Assembly: GCF_012927245.1 (NCBI RefSeq)
Contig: NZ_JABBGE010000001.1
Coordinates: 1,145,513-1,209,512 of the forward strand
Length of the DNA stretch: 64,000 bases
Source: Streptomyces sp. R302
GTDB taxonomy: Bacteria > Actinomycetota > Actinomycetes > Streptomycetales > Streptomycetaceae
Direction: 5' to 3'
Shown here: positions 1 through 10,263 of the stretch, piece after piece
Layout: each line of letters opens with the position of its first letter
How positions within the stretch are numbered: position 1 is the first letter of the stretch
Made by a program: the position numbers and the translations under genes
The notes under the pieces: generated by a model
What the model saw: only the letters and a program-made list of their open reading frames with translations
Told to the model about the DNA's origin: nothing
The model's database searches: none

Positions 1-2
1 AG

Positions 3-791
3 GACCTCGGCTGGTTCGTCGTCGACAACCTGCCGCCCGCGCTGATCCCCACCATGGTGGAGCTCGGCGCCCGCTCCCAGGGCAACGTCGCCCGGATCGC
101 GGTCGTCGTCGACGTCCGCGGCCGGCAGTTCTTCGACGCCCTGCGGGAGTCCCTCGCCGACCTGGAGGCCAAGCAGGTCACCCGCAGGATCGTCTTCCTG
201 GAGTCCTCCGACGAGGCACTGGTCCGCCGCTTCGAGTCGGTCCGCCGCCCCCACCCGCTCCAGGGTGACGGCCGCATCGTCGACGGCATCGCCGCCGAGC
301 GCGACCTGCTGCGCGAGCTGCGCGGCGACGCCGACCTGGTCATCGACACCTCCAGCCTCAACGTCCACGAGCTGCGCGCCAAGATGGACGCCCAGTTCGC
401 CGGCGAGGAGGAGCCCGAGCTGCGGGCCACCGTCATGTCCTTCGGCTTCAAGTACGGCCTGCCGGTCGACGCCGACCTCGTCGTCGACATGCGCTTCCTG
501 CCCAACCCGCACTGGGTCCCCGAGCTGCGCCCGTACACCGGCCTCAACGAGGAGGTGGCGAACTACGTCTACAACCAGCCCGGCGCCAAGGAGTTCCTGG
601 ACCGCTACACCGAGCTGCTCCAGCTGATCGCCGCCGGCTACCGCCGCGAGGGGAAGCGGTACGTGACGATCGCCGTCGGCTGCACCGGCGGCAAGCACCG
701 CTCGGTCGCCACCGCCGAGAAGCTCGCCGCCCGCATCGCCGCCGAGGGCGTGGAGACGGTGGTCGTCCACCGCGACATGGGGCGCGAGTGA
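3..791 (+). CDS. rapZ: RNase adapter protein RapZ, 5' end outside the window
   Basis: The reading frame is open from base 3, so the start codon and the N-terminal Walker A part lie before the window; 262 residues remain of a family usually 280-320 long. The C-terminal domain carries the family signature GCTGGKHRSV (671-706), and the middle has DADLVVDMRFLPNPHW. In enterobacteria RapZ senses glucosamine-6-phosphate and delivers a small RNA to RNase E; the actinobacterial role is less clear, but it is a P-loop nucleotide/sugar-phosphate sensor. Its stop overlaps the GTG of the next gene (GTGA), so the two are translationally coupled in the conserved rapZ-yvcK-whiA order. No odd feature except truncation by the window edge. 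Confidence 0.95.
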   Translation, partial: DLGWFVVDNLPPALIPTMVELGARSQGNVARIAVVVDVRGRQFFDALRESLADLEAKQVTRRIVFLESSDEALVRRFESVRRPHPLQGDGRIVDGIAAERDLLRELRGDADLVIDTSSLNVHELRAKMDAQFAGEEEPELRATVMSFGFKYGLPVDADLVVDMRFLPNPHWVPELRPYTGLNEEVANYVYNQPGAKEFLDRYTELLQLIAAGYRREGKRYVTIAVGCTGGKHRSVATAEKLAARIAAEGVETVVVHRDMGRE

Positions 792-1828
792 AGCCTTACC
801 GCCGGCGCCCCGCCTCCACCCTCTCGGTGAAGCGGGCGCTCCGCAGGCGTGGTGCCCAGCCGAAGGTCGTCGCCCTCGGCGGCGGCATGGGCCTCTCCGC
901 CTCCCTCGCCGCGCTGCGGCGGATCACCGGCGACCTCACCGCGGTCGTCACCGTCGCCGACGACGGGGGCTCCAGCGGCCGGCTCCGGGAGGAGCTCGGC
1001 GTGCTGCCCCCGGGCGACCTGCGCAAGGCGCTCGCCGCGCTCTGCGGCGACGACGACTGGGGCCAGACCTGGGCCCGGGTCATCCAGCACCGCTTCCGGT
1101 CCAAGGGCGAGATGGGCGGCCACGCCGTCGGCAACCTGCTGATCGTCGCCCTCTGGGAGCAGCTGGGCGGCGACCCGGTGCAGGCCCTCGACCTGGTCGG
1201 CCGGCTGCTCGGCGCCCAGGGCCGGGTGCTGCCCATGTCCGCCGTGCCGCTGGAGCTCCAGGCCCTGGTCAGGGGCCACGACCCGGCGCGCCCGGAGGAC
1301 GTGGACACCGTGCGCGGGCAGGCCACCGTGGCGCTCACCCCGGGCGAGGTGCAGTCCGTGCACCTGGTGCCGCACGACCCGCCGGCCGTGCCGGAGGCCG
1401 TCGCCGCGGTCCTCGACGCGGACTGGGTCGTCCTCGGCCCGGGGTCCTGGTTCTCCTCGGTGATCCCGCACCTCCTCGTGCCCGAACTGCTCGACGCGCT
1501 GGTCGAGACGAAGGCCCGCAAGGTGCTCTCGCTGAACCTCGCGCCCCAGCCCGGAGAAACAGAGGGCTTCTCCCCGCAGCGTCATTTGGAGGTTTTGGGA
1601 CGACACGCCCCTAAACTCGCCCTGGACGTGGTGCTGGCCGACGAGGCCGCCGTGCCCGACGTGTCAGCCAGGGAACCCCTCGTCGACGCCGCCAAGCGGC
1701 TCGGCGCCGCGCTGGAGCTGGCGCCGGTGGCCCGCGCCGACGGCTCTCCGAAGCACGACCCGGAGCGCCTGGCCGCCGCGTACGACCGTATTTTTCGGAT
1801 GCATGGAAGGATCGGCCCATGGCGATGA
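788..1828 (+). CDS. yvcK: Gluconeogenesis factor YvcK/GlmR family protein
   Basis: A 346-residue protein of the CofD-like/YvcK family. The nucleotide-sugar-binding loop ALGGGMGLS sits at about residues 30-38 and is followed by [10 protein letters not shown] at about 58-67 and PPGDLRKAL, all diagnostic. In Bacillus and mycobacteria the protein binds UDP-GlcNAc and steers carbon into cell-wall precursors. The N-terminal 28 residues are basic and poorly conserved. The GTG start is chosen because it overlaps the rapZ stop by 4 nt; the gene itself overlaps whiA by 10 nt. A cytoplasmic protein whose position in a coupled operon suggests constitutive growth-linked expression. Confidence 0.93.
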   Translation: MKPYRRRPASTLSVKRALRRRGAQPKVVALGGGMGLSASLAALRRITGDLTAVVTVADDGGSSGRLREELGVLPPGDLRKALAALCGDDDWGQTWARVIQHRFRSKGEMGGHAVGNLLIVALWEQLGGDPVQALDLVGRLLGAQGRVLPMSAVPLELQALVRGHDPARPEDVDTVRGQATVALTPGEVQSVHLVPHDPPAVPEAVAAVLDADWVVLGPGSWFSSVIPHLLVPELLDALVETKARKVLSLNLAPQPGETEGFSPQRHLEVLGRHAPKLALDVVLADEAAVPDVSAREPLVDAAKRLGAALELAPVARADGSPKHDPERLAAAYDRIFRMHGRIGPWR

Positions 1829-2808
1829 CGGCAGCGGTGAAGGACGAGATCTCCCGGCTTCCCGTCACCCGGACCTGCTGCAGGAAGTCGGAGGTCTCGT
1901 CGATCCTCCGGTTCGCGGGCGGTCTGCACCTGGTCAGCGGCCGGATCGTGATCGAGGCGGAGCTCGACACGGCGATGGCGGCCCGGCGGCTGAAGCGGGA
2001 CATCCTGGAGATCTTCGGGCACAGCTCGGAGCTGATCGTGATGGCCCCCGGCGGGCTGCGGCGCGGCTCCCGCTTCGTGGTGCGCGTGGTGGCCGGCGGT
2101 GACCAGCTGGCCCGCCAGACGGGTCTGGTCGACGGCCGGGGCCGCCCCATCCGGGGCCTGCCGCCGCAGGTGGTCTCCGGGGCCACCTGTGACGCCGAGG
2201 CGGCCTGGCGGGGTGCCTTCCTCGCGCACGGCTCGCTGACCGAGCCGGGCCGCTCCTCCTCCCTGGAGGTCACCTGCCCGGGTCCGGAGGCCGCGCTCGC
2301 CCTCGTCGGCGCCGCCCGCCGGCTCTCCATCGCCGCCAAGGCCCGCGAGGTCCGCGGCGTGGACCGGGTCGTGGTCCGCGACGGCGACGCGATCGGCGCC
2401 CTGCTCACCCGGCTGGGCGCGCACGAGTCGGTGCTGGCCTGGGAGGAGCGGCGGATGCGCCGCGAGGTCCGCGCCACCGCCAACCGCCTCGCCAACTTCG
2501 ACGACGCCAACCTGCGCCGCTCGGCCCGGGCCGCCGTCGCCGCCGGAGCCCGGGTGCAGCGCGCCCTGGAGATCCTCGCGGACGAGGTGCCCGAGCACCT
2601 CGCGGCGGCCGGCCGGCTGCGCATGGAGCACAAGCAGGCCTCCCTGGAGGAGCTGGGCGCGCTCGCCGACCCGCCGCTCACCAAGGACGCGGTGGCCGGC
2701 CGGATCCGCCGGCTGCTCGCCATGGCCGACAAGCGGGCCCAGGACCTGGGCATCCCCGGCACCGAGTCGAACCTGACGGAGGAGCTCGACGAGAGCCTGG
2801 TCGGCTGA
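1819..2808 (+). CDS. whiA: Sporulation transcription regulator WhiA
   Basis: 329 residues, the normal length for WhiA. The N-terminal two thirds is a degenerate LAGLIDADG-endonuclease fold ([19 protein letters not shown] near residues 16-34, [21 protein letters not shown] near 115-135), and the C-terminal part is a helix-turn-helix (about 270-315, [18 protein letters not shown]). In Streptomyces WhiA works with WhiB to switch aerial hyphae from growth to sporulation septation, activating ftsZ among others. The ATG lies inside the end of yvcK, so translation is coupled. A strong hairpin follows at 2847-2881. The protein contains no intact endonuclease active site, as usual in the family. Confidence 0.97.
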   Translation: MAMTAAVKDEISRLPVTRTCCRKSEVSSILRFAGGLHLVSGRIVIEAELDTAMAARRLKRDILEIFGHSSELIVMAPGGLRRGSRFVVRVVAGGDQLARQTGLVDGRGRPIRGLPPQVVSGATCDAEAAWRGAFLAHGSLTEPGRSSSLEVTCPGPEAALALVGAARRLSIAAKAREVRGVDRVVVRDGDAIGALLTRLGAHESVLAWEERRMRREVRATANRLANFDDANLRRSARAAVAAGARVQRALEILADEVPEHLAAAGRLRMEHKQASLEELGALADPPLTKDAVAGRIRRLLAMADKRAQDLGIPGTESNLTEELDESLVG

Positions 2809-2846
2809 GCCCGGAGGCCCCCCGGACGGCAGTCCGGCTGCTCTGA

Positions 2847-2881
2847 ACGGCCCCTCGTCCCCTGCCGGGACGGGGGGCCGT
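2847..2881 (+). terminator. Terminator after whiA
   Basis: Arms 2847-2861 (ACGGCCCCTCGTCCC) and 2867-2881 (GGGACGGGGGGCCGT) pair almost perfectly over 15 bp with a 5-nt loop. There is no U tract, as is normal in Streptomyces. It closes the rapZ-yvcK-whiA unit. Confidence 0.75.
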
Positions 2882-2916
2882 CCGCGTACCCCGTGGAAGC
2901 GTGAACTCCGCTGCGG

Positions 2917-2928
2917 AGAAACGTTTCT
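2917..2928. promoter_or_regulatory. LacI-like palindrome before the carboxypeptidase gene
   Basis: AGAAACGTTTCT is a perfect 12-bp palindrome with the central CG typical of LacI-family operators. It lies 122 nt before the carboxypeptidase start. A second perfect palindrome, GCGTACGTACGC, occupies 2941-2952, and a TTGACA element lies at 2979-2984 without a convincing -10. No LacI gene is in the window, so the regulator is unknown. Confidence 0.35.
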
Positions 2929-3050
2929 GAGACTCCACCAGCGTACGTACGCCTCCCGGTCGTTGCCGCGAGGCGCCCTTGACAGGACCATGAGCGCCCC
3001 AGAGCCTGGCCTCCGTTCACCTTCGTGACGGAACACACCAAGGGGGGCTC

Positions 3051-6005
3051 ATGAGACAAAGAGCGCGGGCGATCCTCGCCGCCGCCTCACTGCTGGTCGC
3101 GGGCATCGCGGCGGCACCCGCCGCCGGAGCGCGCCCGGCGGACCCGGAGGGCGGCGACGCCCTCTCCGTATGGCGCGCCACGGTCACCCAGGAGCAGGTC
3201 CCGCTGCTCCTGGAGGCCGGTACCGACGCACACGAACTGACCGAGCGGGTGCCCGAGCACGGCACCGCCACCGTCGAGCTGTACCTGACCGAGACGCAGG
3301 CCGGCGCCCTGCGCGGCCGGGGCGTCACGCTCGCCGAGCACGACCCCGGCCCGGCCGCCGCCCGGCGCGCGGCCGCCGCCGGCGACGGCGTCTTCCGGCC
3401 CTACGGCGGCCCCGGCGGCCTCAAGGAGGAGATCCTCGCCACCGCCGCCGACCACCCCGGCCTCACCAAGGTCGTCTCGATCGGCAAGACCCTCAAGGGC
3501 CAGGACATCCTCGCCGTCAAGGTCAGCAAGGGGGCCCGGAAGACGAAGGACGGCGCCAGGCCGGCCACGCTGTACGTCTCCAACCAGCACGCCCGCGAGT
3601 GGATCACCCCGGAGATGACAAGGCGGTTGCTGCACCACTACCTCGACAACTACGGGACCGACGAGCGGATCACCCGGATCGTCGACTCCACCGAGCTGTG
3701 GTTCGTGCTCTCCGCCAACCCCGACGGCTACGACTTCACCCACGCCGACCCGGCCAACCGCCAGTGGCGCAAGAACCTCCGCGACAACGACGGCGACGGC
3801 GTGATCAGCGCCGGCGACGGCGTCGACCTCAACCGGAACTTCGCCTACAAGTGGGGCTACGACGACGAGGGTTCGTCCCCCGACCCGGCCGACGAGACCT
3901 TCCGCGGCAAGGGCCCCATGTCCGAGCCGGAGACCCGGGCCCTGGACGCCTTCCAGAAGCGCATCGGCTTCTCGTACGGCGTCAACTACCACTCCGCCGC
4001 CCAGCTGCTGCTCTACGGCGTCGGCTGGCAGGTCGCCACCGACACCCCGGACGACACCGCCCTGAAGGCGCTCGCGGGCACCCCGCAGAACTCCGCGGTC
4101 CCCGGCTACCGGCCGCAGGTCTCCTCCGAGCTGTACACCACCAACGGCGAGGCCGACGGACACGCCGCCAACGTCAACGGCATGCAGATGTTCACCCCCG
4201 AGATGTCCACCTGCGCCACCGCCTCCCGCGTCGACCCGAACGACGCCTGGGAGGCCGCCGACTGCGCCTCCGTCTTCACCTTCCCCGACGACGAGAAGCT
4301 GATCCAGGCCGAGTTCGCCAAGAACATCCCCTTCGCGCTCGCCGTCGCCGAGTCCGCCGCCCGCCCCGACGACCCGGTCTCCCCGGTCGGCGCCCCGGCC
4401 CCGGCCCTCACCCCCGACGCCTTCACCACCTCCTACGCCGCAACCGGCGAGGAGCAGCCGGTGGCCGTCACCGCCCGGAAGTCGCTGCGCGCCAAGACCC
4501 TCCACTACCGGATCAACGGCGGCCGCACGCACCGCGCCGGGGTCGAGGCCTGGGAGGGCGGCGAGACCTACGGCGGCGAGGACAACCGGTACTACGACCA
4601 GTACCGCGGCGAGGTGCGCGGCGCCCGGCCCGGCGACTCCGTCGAGGTCTGGTTCACCGCCCGCGGCCGCGACGGCCGGACCACCGCCACCACCCCCTTC
4701 ACCTACCGGGTCGCCGAACGCGCCCGCGGGGACGTCCTCGTCCTCGCCGAGGAGGGCGGTACGAGCGCCGCACGGCACGTCGCCGCGTACACCGGGGCGC
4801 TCGCCGCGACCGGCCGGAAGGCCGCCGTCTGGGACGTCGCCACCCAGGGCGCCCCGCACGCCCTCGGCACCCTCTCCCACTTCCGCACCGTCGTCTGGTA
4901 CACCGGCGCCGAGCGCCCCTCAGGGGCCGTCGAGCTCGCCGTCCGCTCCTACCTCAACGAGGGCGGAAAGCTTCTCAACGCCGGTGAGAAGACCGGCGGC
5001 CCGACCCGGATCGGCCGGGCCGAGTCCAACGACTTCGCCCAGTACTGGCTCGGCGCCTACCACCGGGCCGGCCTGGACGCCCCGCCCTCCTTCGCCGGCT
5101 CCGGCCGCCTCGCGGGCCCGCCGACCGGGCTCGGCGCCGCCGACGGCAACCCGCTCGACAACGCCGGCGCCTTCACCGTCACCTCCGACAGCCTCGACCC
5201 GGAGACCCACCCGCAGTTCGCCTCCAGCGCCCCGGCCGGCGACTACCCCGGCCTGCGCACCCCCTTCGAACCGGCCGAGGGCACGTCCTTCGCCGCCGTG
5301 AAGCACGCCGACGACACCTGGGCCCGGCTCAGCCGCACCGTCGACCTCACCGGCACCGCCGCCGCCGACGGCCCCCGGCTCGACTTCCAGGTCAGCCACG
5401 ACACGGAGCCCGGCTACGACAACCTCGTCGTCGAGGCCCGCACCGTCGGCCAGGACGACTGGACCACCCTGCCCGACCGCAACGGCGGCACCTCCGCGGA
5501 GCCGCCCGCCGACTGCGGCGAGGGCTACTACCTGAAGCTCCACCCCGCCCTCGGCCGCTACCTCACCCTCGGCGAGGACGGCTGCGTGCCCACCGGCACC
5601 AGCGGCGCCTGGAACGCCTTCACCGGCCCCTCCAACGGCTGGCGGCAGGCCTCCGTCGACCTCTCCGCCTACGCGGGCAAGCAGGTCGAGCTCTCCCTCT
5701 CGTACGTCTCCGACCCCGGCACCGGCGAGACCGGCGCCTTCGTCGACGACGTCCGCCTGGTCACCGCGGCCGGCACCGAACGCGAGGGCTTCGAGAGCTC
5801 GCTCGGCGCCTGGACCGTGCCCGGCGCCCCGGCCGGCAGCCCCGGCAACGGCGCCGACTGGACCCGCTCGTCGGCCCTCTTCCACTCCGTCGCCGCCGTC
5901 ACCACCCGTGACACCGTCCTCCTCGGCTTCGGCCTGGAGCACGTCGGATCGGCGGCCGAACGGCAGCGGCTCCTCGACCGTGCCCTCACCGCGCTCCGCC
6001 GCTGA
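3051..6005 (+). CDS. Secreted M14 zinc carboxypeptidase with long C-terminal extension
   Basis: 984 residues. An N-terminal signal peptide (basic start, hydrophobic stretch about 8-22, Ala-rich cleavage region near residue 27) predicts export. The M14 catalytic domain spans roughly 115-440: zinc ligands H180 and E183 in NQHAREW, zinc ligand H314 in VNYHS, substrate-binding NPDGYDF and LNRNF, and catalytic E384 in FTPEMS. After about residue 450 comes a further 530 residues with beta-rich, MAM/immune-inhibitor-A-like segments (TWARLSRTVDLTG, FVDDVRLV), probably for substrate or surface binding. Extracellular protein or peptide digestion is the likely role. The start has a strong AGGGGGG ribosome-binding site at 3041-3047. 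The gene stands alone between two hairpins. Confidence 0.9.
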   Translation: MRQRARAILAAASLLVAGIAAAPAAGARPADPEGGDALSVWRATVTQEQVPLLLEAGTDAHELTERVPEHGTATVELYLTETQAGALRGRGVTLAEHDPGPAAARRAAAAGDGVFRPYGGPGGLKEEILATAADHPGLTKVVSIGKTLKGQDILAVKVSKGARKTKDGARPATLYVSNQHAREWITPEMTRRLLHHYLDNYGTDERITRIVDSTELWFVLSANPDGYDFTHADPANRQWRKNLRDNDGDGVISAGDGVDLNRNFAYKWGYDDEGSSPDPADETFRGKGPMSEPETRALDAFQKRIGFSYGVNYHSAAQLLLYGVGWQVATDTPDDTALKALAGTPQNSAVPGYRPQVSSELYTTNGEADGHAANVNGMQMFTPEMSTCATASRVDPNDAWEAADCASVFTFPDDEKLIQAEFAKNIPFALAVAESAARPDDPVSPVGAPAPALTPDAFTTSYAATGEEQPVAVTARKSLRAKTLHYRINGGRTHRAGVEAWEGGETYGGEDNRYYDQYRGEVRGARPGDSVEVWFTARGRDGRTTATTPFTYRVAERARGDVLVLAEEGGTSAARHVAAYTGALAATGRKAAVWDVATQGAPHALGTLSHFRTVVWYTGAERPSGAVELAVRSYLNEGGKLLNAGEKTGGPTRIGRAESNDFAQYWLGAYHRAGLDAPPSFAGSGRLAGPPTGLGAADGNPLDNAGAFTVTSDSLDPETHPQFASSAPAGDYPGLRTPFEPAEGTSFAAVKHADDTWARLSRTVDLTGTAAADGPRLDFQVSHDTEPGYDNLVVEARTVGQDDWTTLPDRNGGTSAEPPADCGEGYYLKLHPALGRYLTLGEDGCVPTGTSGAWNAFTGPSNGWRQASVDLSAYAGKQVELSLSYVSDPGTGETGAFVDDVRLVTAAGTEREGFESSLGAWTVPGAPAGSPGNGADWTRSSALFHSVAAVTTRDTVLLGFGLEHVGSAAERQRLLDRALTALRR

Positions 6006-6035
6006 CGGAGAGTAAGGGGGACAAAGGTCCCACGG

Positions 6036-6065
6036 CGGCCCGTACCCGTTGGTAGGCACGGGCCG
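6036..6065 (+). terminator. Weak terminator-like hairpin after the carboxypeptidase
   Basis: CGGCCCGT (6036-6043) pairs with ACGGGCCG (6058-6065) across a 14-nt loop; CGGCCCTTTT follows. Shorter than other terminators here. Confidence 0.45.
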
Positions 6066-6136
6066 TCGGCCCTTTTCCGGTCACTTTCCGGGCTCGAACG
6101 GCTGCGCTCGATGTCACTCGGGGGCGCCCGGAGGGG

Positions 6137-6142
6137 TAGGGT
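6137..6142 (+). promoter_or_regulatory. Candidate -10 element for gap
   Basis: TAGGGT matches the HrdB-type TANNNT -10. A poor -35 (GTCACT, 6113-6118) lies 18 nt upstream. Transcription would begin near 6150, giving a leader of about 80 nt. Confidence 0.4.
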
Positions 6143-6147
6143 CGTAA

Positions 6148-7239
<1,092 letters not shown>

Positions 7240-7278
7240 CGTACTAGGGTTCAACAGGGCAGGGCTTTCGATGTGAGC

Positions 7279-7316
7279 AGGGCTCGGGCAGCGCGACGAA
7301 GCGCTGCGCGGGCCCT
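7279..7316 (+). terminator. Strong intercistronic hairpin between gap and pgk
   Basis: Arms AGGGCTCGGGCAGCGC (7279-7294) and GCGCTGCGCGGGCCCT (7301-7316) pair over 16 positions with one G-U and one mismatch, loop GACGAA. It may act as a partial terminator or as a 3'-end stabiliser that lets gap be expressed above pgk. A weak promoter for pgk downstream cannot be excluded. Confidence 0.6.
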
Positions 7317-7356
7317 GTCTCGTGTGCTCCACCGCGTACCAAGGAGTCAGTAACAG

Positions 7357-8568
7357 ATGAAGACGATCGACGAGCTTCTCGGCGAGGGCGTCGAGGGCAA
7401 GCGGGTGTTCGTCCGCGCCGATCTCAACGTGCCCCTCGACGGCACCACCATCACCGACGACGGCCGCATCCGCGCCGTCGTCCCCACGGTCAAGGCGCTC
7501 GCCGACGCCGGCGCCCGGGTCGTGGTCGCCTCCCACCTGGGCCGCCCCAAGGGCGCCCCGGACCCCGCGTTCTCCCTCGCCCCCGCCGCCGCGCGGCTCG
7601 GCGAACTGCTCGGCGCCGAGGTGGCCTTCGCCACCGACACCGTCGGCGAGTCCGCGCGGGCGACCGTCGCGGGCCTGACCGACGGCCGGGTGGCCGTCAT
7701 CGAGAACCTGCGCTTCAACGCCGGCGAGACCTCGAAGGACGACGCCGAGCGCGACGCCTTCGCGGACCAGCTGGCCGCCCTCGCCGACCTCTACGTCGGC
7801 GACGGCTTCGGCGCCGTGCACCGCAAGCACGCCTCGGTCTACGACCTCCCGGGCAAGCTGCCGCACGCCGCCGGCTACCTGATCGCCACCGAGGTCGGCG
7901 TCCTGAAGAAGCTGACCGAGGACGTCCGGCGGCCGTACGCGGTCGTCCTCGGCGGTGCCAAGGTCTCCGACAAGCTCGGCGTGATCGACCACCTCCTGGA
8001 GAAGGCCGACCGCATCCTCGTCGGCGGCGGCATGGCCTACACCTTCCTCAAGGCCCAGGGCCACGAGGTGGGCATCTCCCTCCTCCAGGAGGACCAGATC
8101 CCGGCCGTGCTCGACTACCTCAAGCGGGCCGAGGAGAAGGGCGTGGAGTTCGTCCTCCCCGTCGACGTCCTGGTCTCGCCGTCCTTCCCGGACCTCAAGA
8201 CCAAGGCTCCGTCGAACCCCACCACCGTCGCCGCGGACGCCATCCCGGCCGACCAGGAGGGCCTGGACATCGGTCCGGAGACCCGCAAGCTGTACGCCTC
8301 GAAGCTCGCCGACGCGGCCACCGTCTTCTGGAACGGCCCGATGGGCGTCTTCGAGCACCCCGACTACGCCGACGGCACCAAGGCCGTCGCCCAGGCGCTC
8401 GTCGACTCCCCGGCCTTCACCGTGGTCGGCGGTGGCGACTCCGCCGCCGCGGTCCGCATCCTGGGCTTCGACGAGAACGCTTTCGGCCACATCTCGACCG
8501 GTGGCGGCGCCTCCCTCGAATACCTCGAGGGCAAGCAGCTCCCCGGCCTCGTCGCACTGGAGGACTGA
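7357..8568 (+). CDS. pgk: Phosphoglycerate kinase
   Basis: 403 residues, normal size. Transfers the acyl phosphate of 1,3-bisphosphoglycerate to ADP. The substrate-binding motif [10 protein letters not shown] is at about 20-29, and the nucleotide-binding GGGDSAAAV and [14 protein letters not shown] lie in the C-terminal domain (about 353-395). The ATG is preceded by AAGGAG at 7340-7345. The stop is 7 nt before the tpiA start, so the two genes are one transcript. Nothing unusual. Confidence 0.98.
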   Translation: MKTIDELLGEGVEGKRVFVRADLNVPLDGTTITDDGRIRAVVPTVKALADAGARVVVASHLGRPKGAPDPAFSLAPAAARLGELLGAEVAFATDTVGESARATVAGLTDGRVAVIENLRFNAGETSKDDAERDAFADQLAALADLYVGDGFGAVHRKHASVYDLPGKLPHAAGYLIATEVGVLKKLTEDVRRPYAVVLGGAKVSDKLGVIDHLLEKADRILVGGGMAYTFLKAQGHEVGISLLQEDQIPAVLDYLKRAEEKGVEFVLPVDVLVSPSFPDLKTKAPSNPTTVAADAIPADQEGLDIGPETRKLYASKLADAATVFWNGPMGVFEHPDYADGTKAVAQALVDSPAFTVVGGGDSAAAVRILGFDENAFGHISTGGGASLEYLEGKQLPGLVALED

Positions 8569-8575
8569 CCTTCCC

Positions 8576-9352
8576 ATGACCACCCGCACCCCGCTGATGG
8601 CTGGCAACTGGAAGATGAACCTCAACCACCTGGAGGCCATCGCCCACGTCCAGAAGCTCGCCTTCACCCTCACCGACAAGGACTACGACGCCGTCGACGT
8701 CGCCGTCCTCGTCCCCTTCACCGACCTGCGCTCCGTGCAGACCCTGATCGAGGGCGACAAGCTCAAGATCAAGTACGGCGCCCAGGACCTGTCGGCCCAC
8801 GAGTCCGGCGCGTACACCGGTGAGATCTCCGGCGCCATGCTCGCCAAGCTGAACACCGCCTTCGTCGCGGTCGGCCACTCCGAGCGCCGCCAGTACCACG
8901 GCGAGTCCGACGAGCTGTGCAACGCCAAGGTGAAGGCCGCCTTCGCCCACGGCATCACCCCGATCCTCTGCGTCGGCGAGGAGCTCGACGTGCGCGAGGC
9001 CGGCGACGCCGTCACGCACACCCTCGCCCAGGTCGAGGGCGGCCTCAAGGGCGTCCCGGCCGAGCAGGCCGAGACGGTCGTCGTCGCCTACGAGCCCGTC
9101 TGGGCCATCGGCACCGGCAAGGTCTGCGGCGCCGAGGACGCCCAGGAGGTCTGCGGGGCGATCCGAGGCAAGCTCGCCGAGCTGTACTCGCAGGACGTCG
9201 CCGACAAGATCCGCATCCAGTACGGCGGCTCGGTCAAGGGCGGCAACGTCGCCGAGATCATGGCGCAGCCCGACATCGACGGCGCCCTGGTCGGCGGTGC
9301 CTCGCTGGACGCGGACGAGTTCGTCAAGATCGTCCGCTTCCGTGACCAGTGA
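8576..9352 (+). CDS. tpiA: Triosephosphate isomerase
   Basis: 258 residues. Interconverts dihydroxyacetone phosphate and glyceraldehyde-3-phosphate. The substrate lysine is K13 in GNWKMN, the catalytic His is in VGHSERR (about 100), and the catalytic Glu is in [12 protein letters not shown] (about 174). The ATG at 8576 is chosen because the family begins shortly before GNWKMN and a GGAGG lies at 8559-8563 at the end of pgk; a longer in-frame reading from 8432 would overlap pgk. A 12-bp terminator follows at 9398. Confidence 0.97.
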   Translation: MTTRTPLMAGNWKMNLNHLEAIAHVQKLAFTLTDKDYDAVDVAVLVPFTDLRSVQTLIEGDKLKIKYGAQDLSAHESGAYTGEISGAMLAKLNTAFVAVGHSERRQYHGESDELCNAKVKAAFAHGITPILCVGEELDVREAGDAVTHTLAQVEGGLKGVPAEQAETVVVAYEPVWAIGTGKVCGAEDAQEVCGAIRGKLAELYSQDVADKIRIQYGGSVKGGNVAEIMAQPDIDGALVGGASLDADEFVKIVRFRDQ

Positions 9353-9397
9353 CGATGTGACGATGTAGAGCGGCGGAGGTGATCCGTCGTACCCTTG

Positions 9398-9433
9398 CGG
9401 GGGTCGGGCAGGCGCCCGGCCCCCGTCCCTTTT
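9398..9433 (+). terminator. Terminator between tpiA and secG
   Basis: CGGGGGTCGGGC (9398-9409) pairs with GCCCGGCCCCCG (9414-9425), 12 bp with one G-U, loop of 4, followed by TCCCTTTT. One of the few hairpins here with a short U tract. Confidence 0.75.
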
Positions 9434-9459
9434 CAAGCTCCGAGGAAGTTGGTCCAGCC

Positions 9460-9696
9460 GTGGTTATGGGGTTCTCGATCGCCCTGATCGTCTTCAGCGG
9501 CCTGCTGATGCTGCTGGTGCTGATGCACAAGGGGAAGGGCGGCGGCCTCTCCGACATGTTCGGTGGCGGCATGCAGTCCTCCGTCGGCGGCTCCTCGGTC
9601 GCCGAGCGCAACCTCGACCGGATCACGGTCGTGGTCGCCCTGCTGTGGTTCGCCTGCATTGTGGTACTTGGTCTGCTCATGAAGCTCGACGGGTAA
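9460..9696 (+). CDS. secG: Preprotein translocase subunit SecG
   Basis: 78 residues. Two membrane helices (about 4-23 and 52-72) flank a cytoplasmic loop containing the family motif HKGKGGGLSDMFGGG. SecG is the accessory subunit of the SecYEG channel that aids SecA-driven export. The GTG at 9460 (VVMGFSIAL) is chosen because GAGGAAG lies at 9442-9448; the ATG at 9466 is an alternative. An upstream extension from 9379 would run through the terminator hairpin and is rejected. Location downstream of tpiA is the usual actinobacterial one. Confidence 0.93.
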   Translation: MVMGFSIALIVFSGLLMLLVLMHKGKGGGLSDMFGGGMQSSVGGSSVAERNLDRITVVVALLWFACIVVLGLLMKLDG

Positions 9697-9705
9697 CTCC
9701 GCACA

Positions 9706-9734
9706 CTGGACGCGCGTTGGGCCTTCCGTAGACT
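9706..9734 (+). promoter_or_regulatory. rbpA promoter
   Basis: CTGGAC (9706-9711), 17-nt spacer, TAGACT (9729-9734): a good HrdB-type promoter. Start of transcription would be near 9741, leaving about 33 nt of leader with GGGAG at 9761-9765. Confidence 0.65.
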
Positions 9735-9773
9735 GGGGCATCTTCGAGCACCATCACGCAGGGAGTTACGACC

Positions 9774-10109
9774 GTGGCAAGTGGCAACGCGATCCGGGGA
9801 AGCCGGGTCGGAGCGGGGCCGATGGGGGAGGCCGAGCGGGGCGAGTCGGCACCGCGCCTCCGCATCTCCTTCTGGTGCTCGAACGGGCACGAGACCCAGC
9901 CGAGTTTCGCGAGCGACGCGCAGGTCCCCGACACCTGGGACTGTCCCCGCTGCGGTTTCCCGGCCGGCCAGGACCGGGACAACCCGCCGGACCCGCCGCG
10001 CACCGAGCCGTACAAGACCCACCTCGCCTACGTGCGGGAGCGCCGCAGCGACGCGGACGGCGAGGCCATCCTCGCCGAGGCGCTCGCCAAGCTGCGGGGC
10101 GAGATCTGA
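9774..10109 (+). CDS. rbpA: RNA polymerase-binding protein RbpA
   Basis: 111 residues, typical for RbpA. It binds the principal sigma factor and core enzyme and stabilises the open promoter complex in actinobacteria. Visible features are the N-terminal tail ([22 protein letters not shown]), the small beta-barrel core with CSNGHETQ and CPRCGFPAG (about 40-68), and the C-terminal sigma-interaction helix with [19 protein letters not shown]. Starts at GTG after GGGAG. It has its own promoter and terminator, so it is monocistronic between secG and pgi. Confidence 0.96.
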   Translation: MASGNAIRGSRVGAGPMGEAERGESAPRLRISFWCSNGHETQPSFASDAQVPDTWDCPRCGFPAGQDRDNPPDPPRTEPYKTHLAYVRERRSDADGEAILAEALAKLRGEI

Positions 10110-10128
10110 ACACAGGACGAACACCGGC

Positions 10129-10173
10129 CGAAGGGCCCTGGACGCGAACCGGCTTCGCGACCAGGGCCCTTCG
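10129..10173 (+). terminator. Terminator after rbpA
   Basis: CGAAGGGCCCTGG (10129-10141) and CCAGGGCCCTTCG (10161-10173) are a perfect 13-bp stem; the 19-nt loop itself contains a small GCGAA/TTCGC hairpin. Symmetric, but no minus-strand gene reads into it. Confidence 0.85.
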
Positions 10174-10263
10174 TCGTGTCCGGTTCCGGTGGCACGGATC
10201 GCCCCGCGCGATCAATTAGGTTGGAGGAGCAGCGGGGCAGAAACGTACGAGAAGAAGTGGGCG

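Noticed and set aside
3087..4880. 597-codon minus-strand frame opposite the carboxypeptidase
   Set aside because: Composition is Gly/Val/Ala/Asp-rich mirror of the real gene, with no motif and no ribosome-binding site.
9781..10263. N-terminal extension of pgi through rbpA
   Set aside because: Out of frame with rbpA, Arg/Ser-rich, and crosses the rbpA terminator; family alignment starts at 10264.
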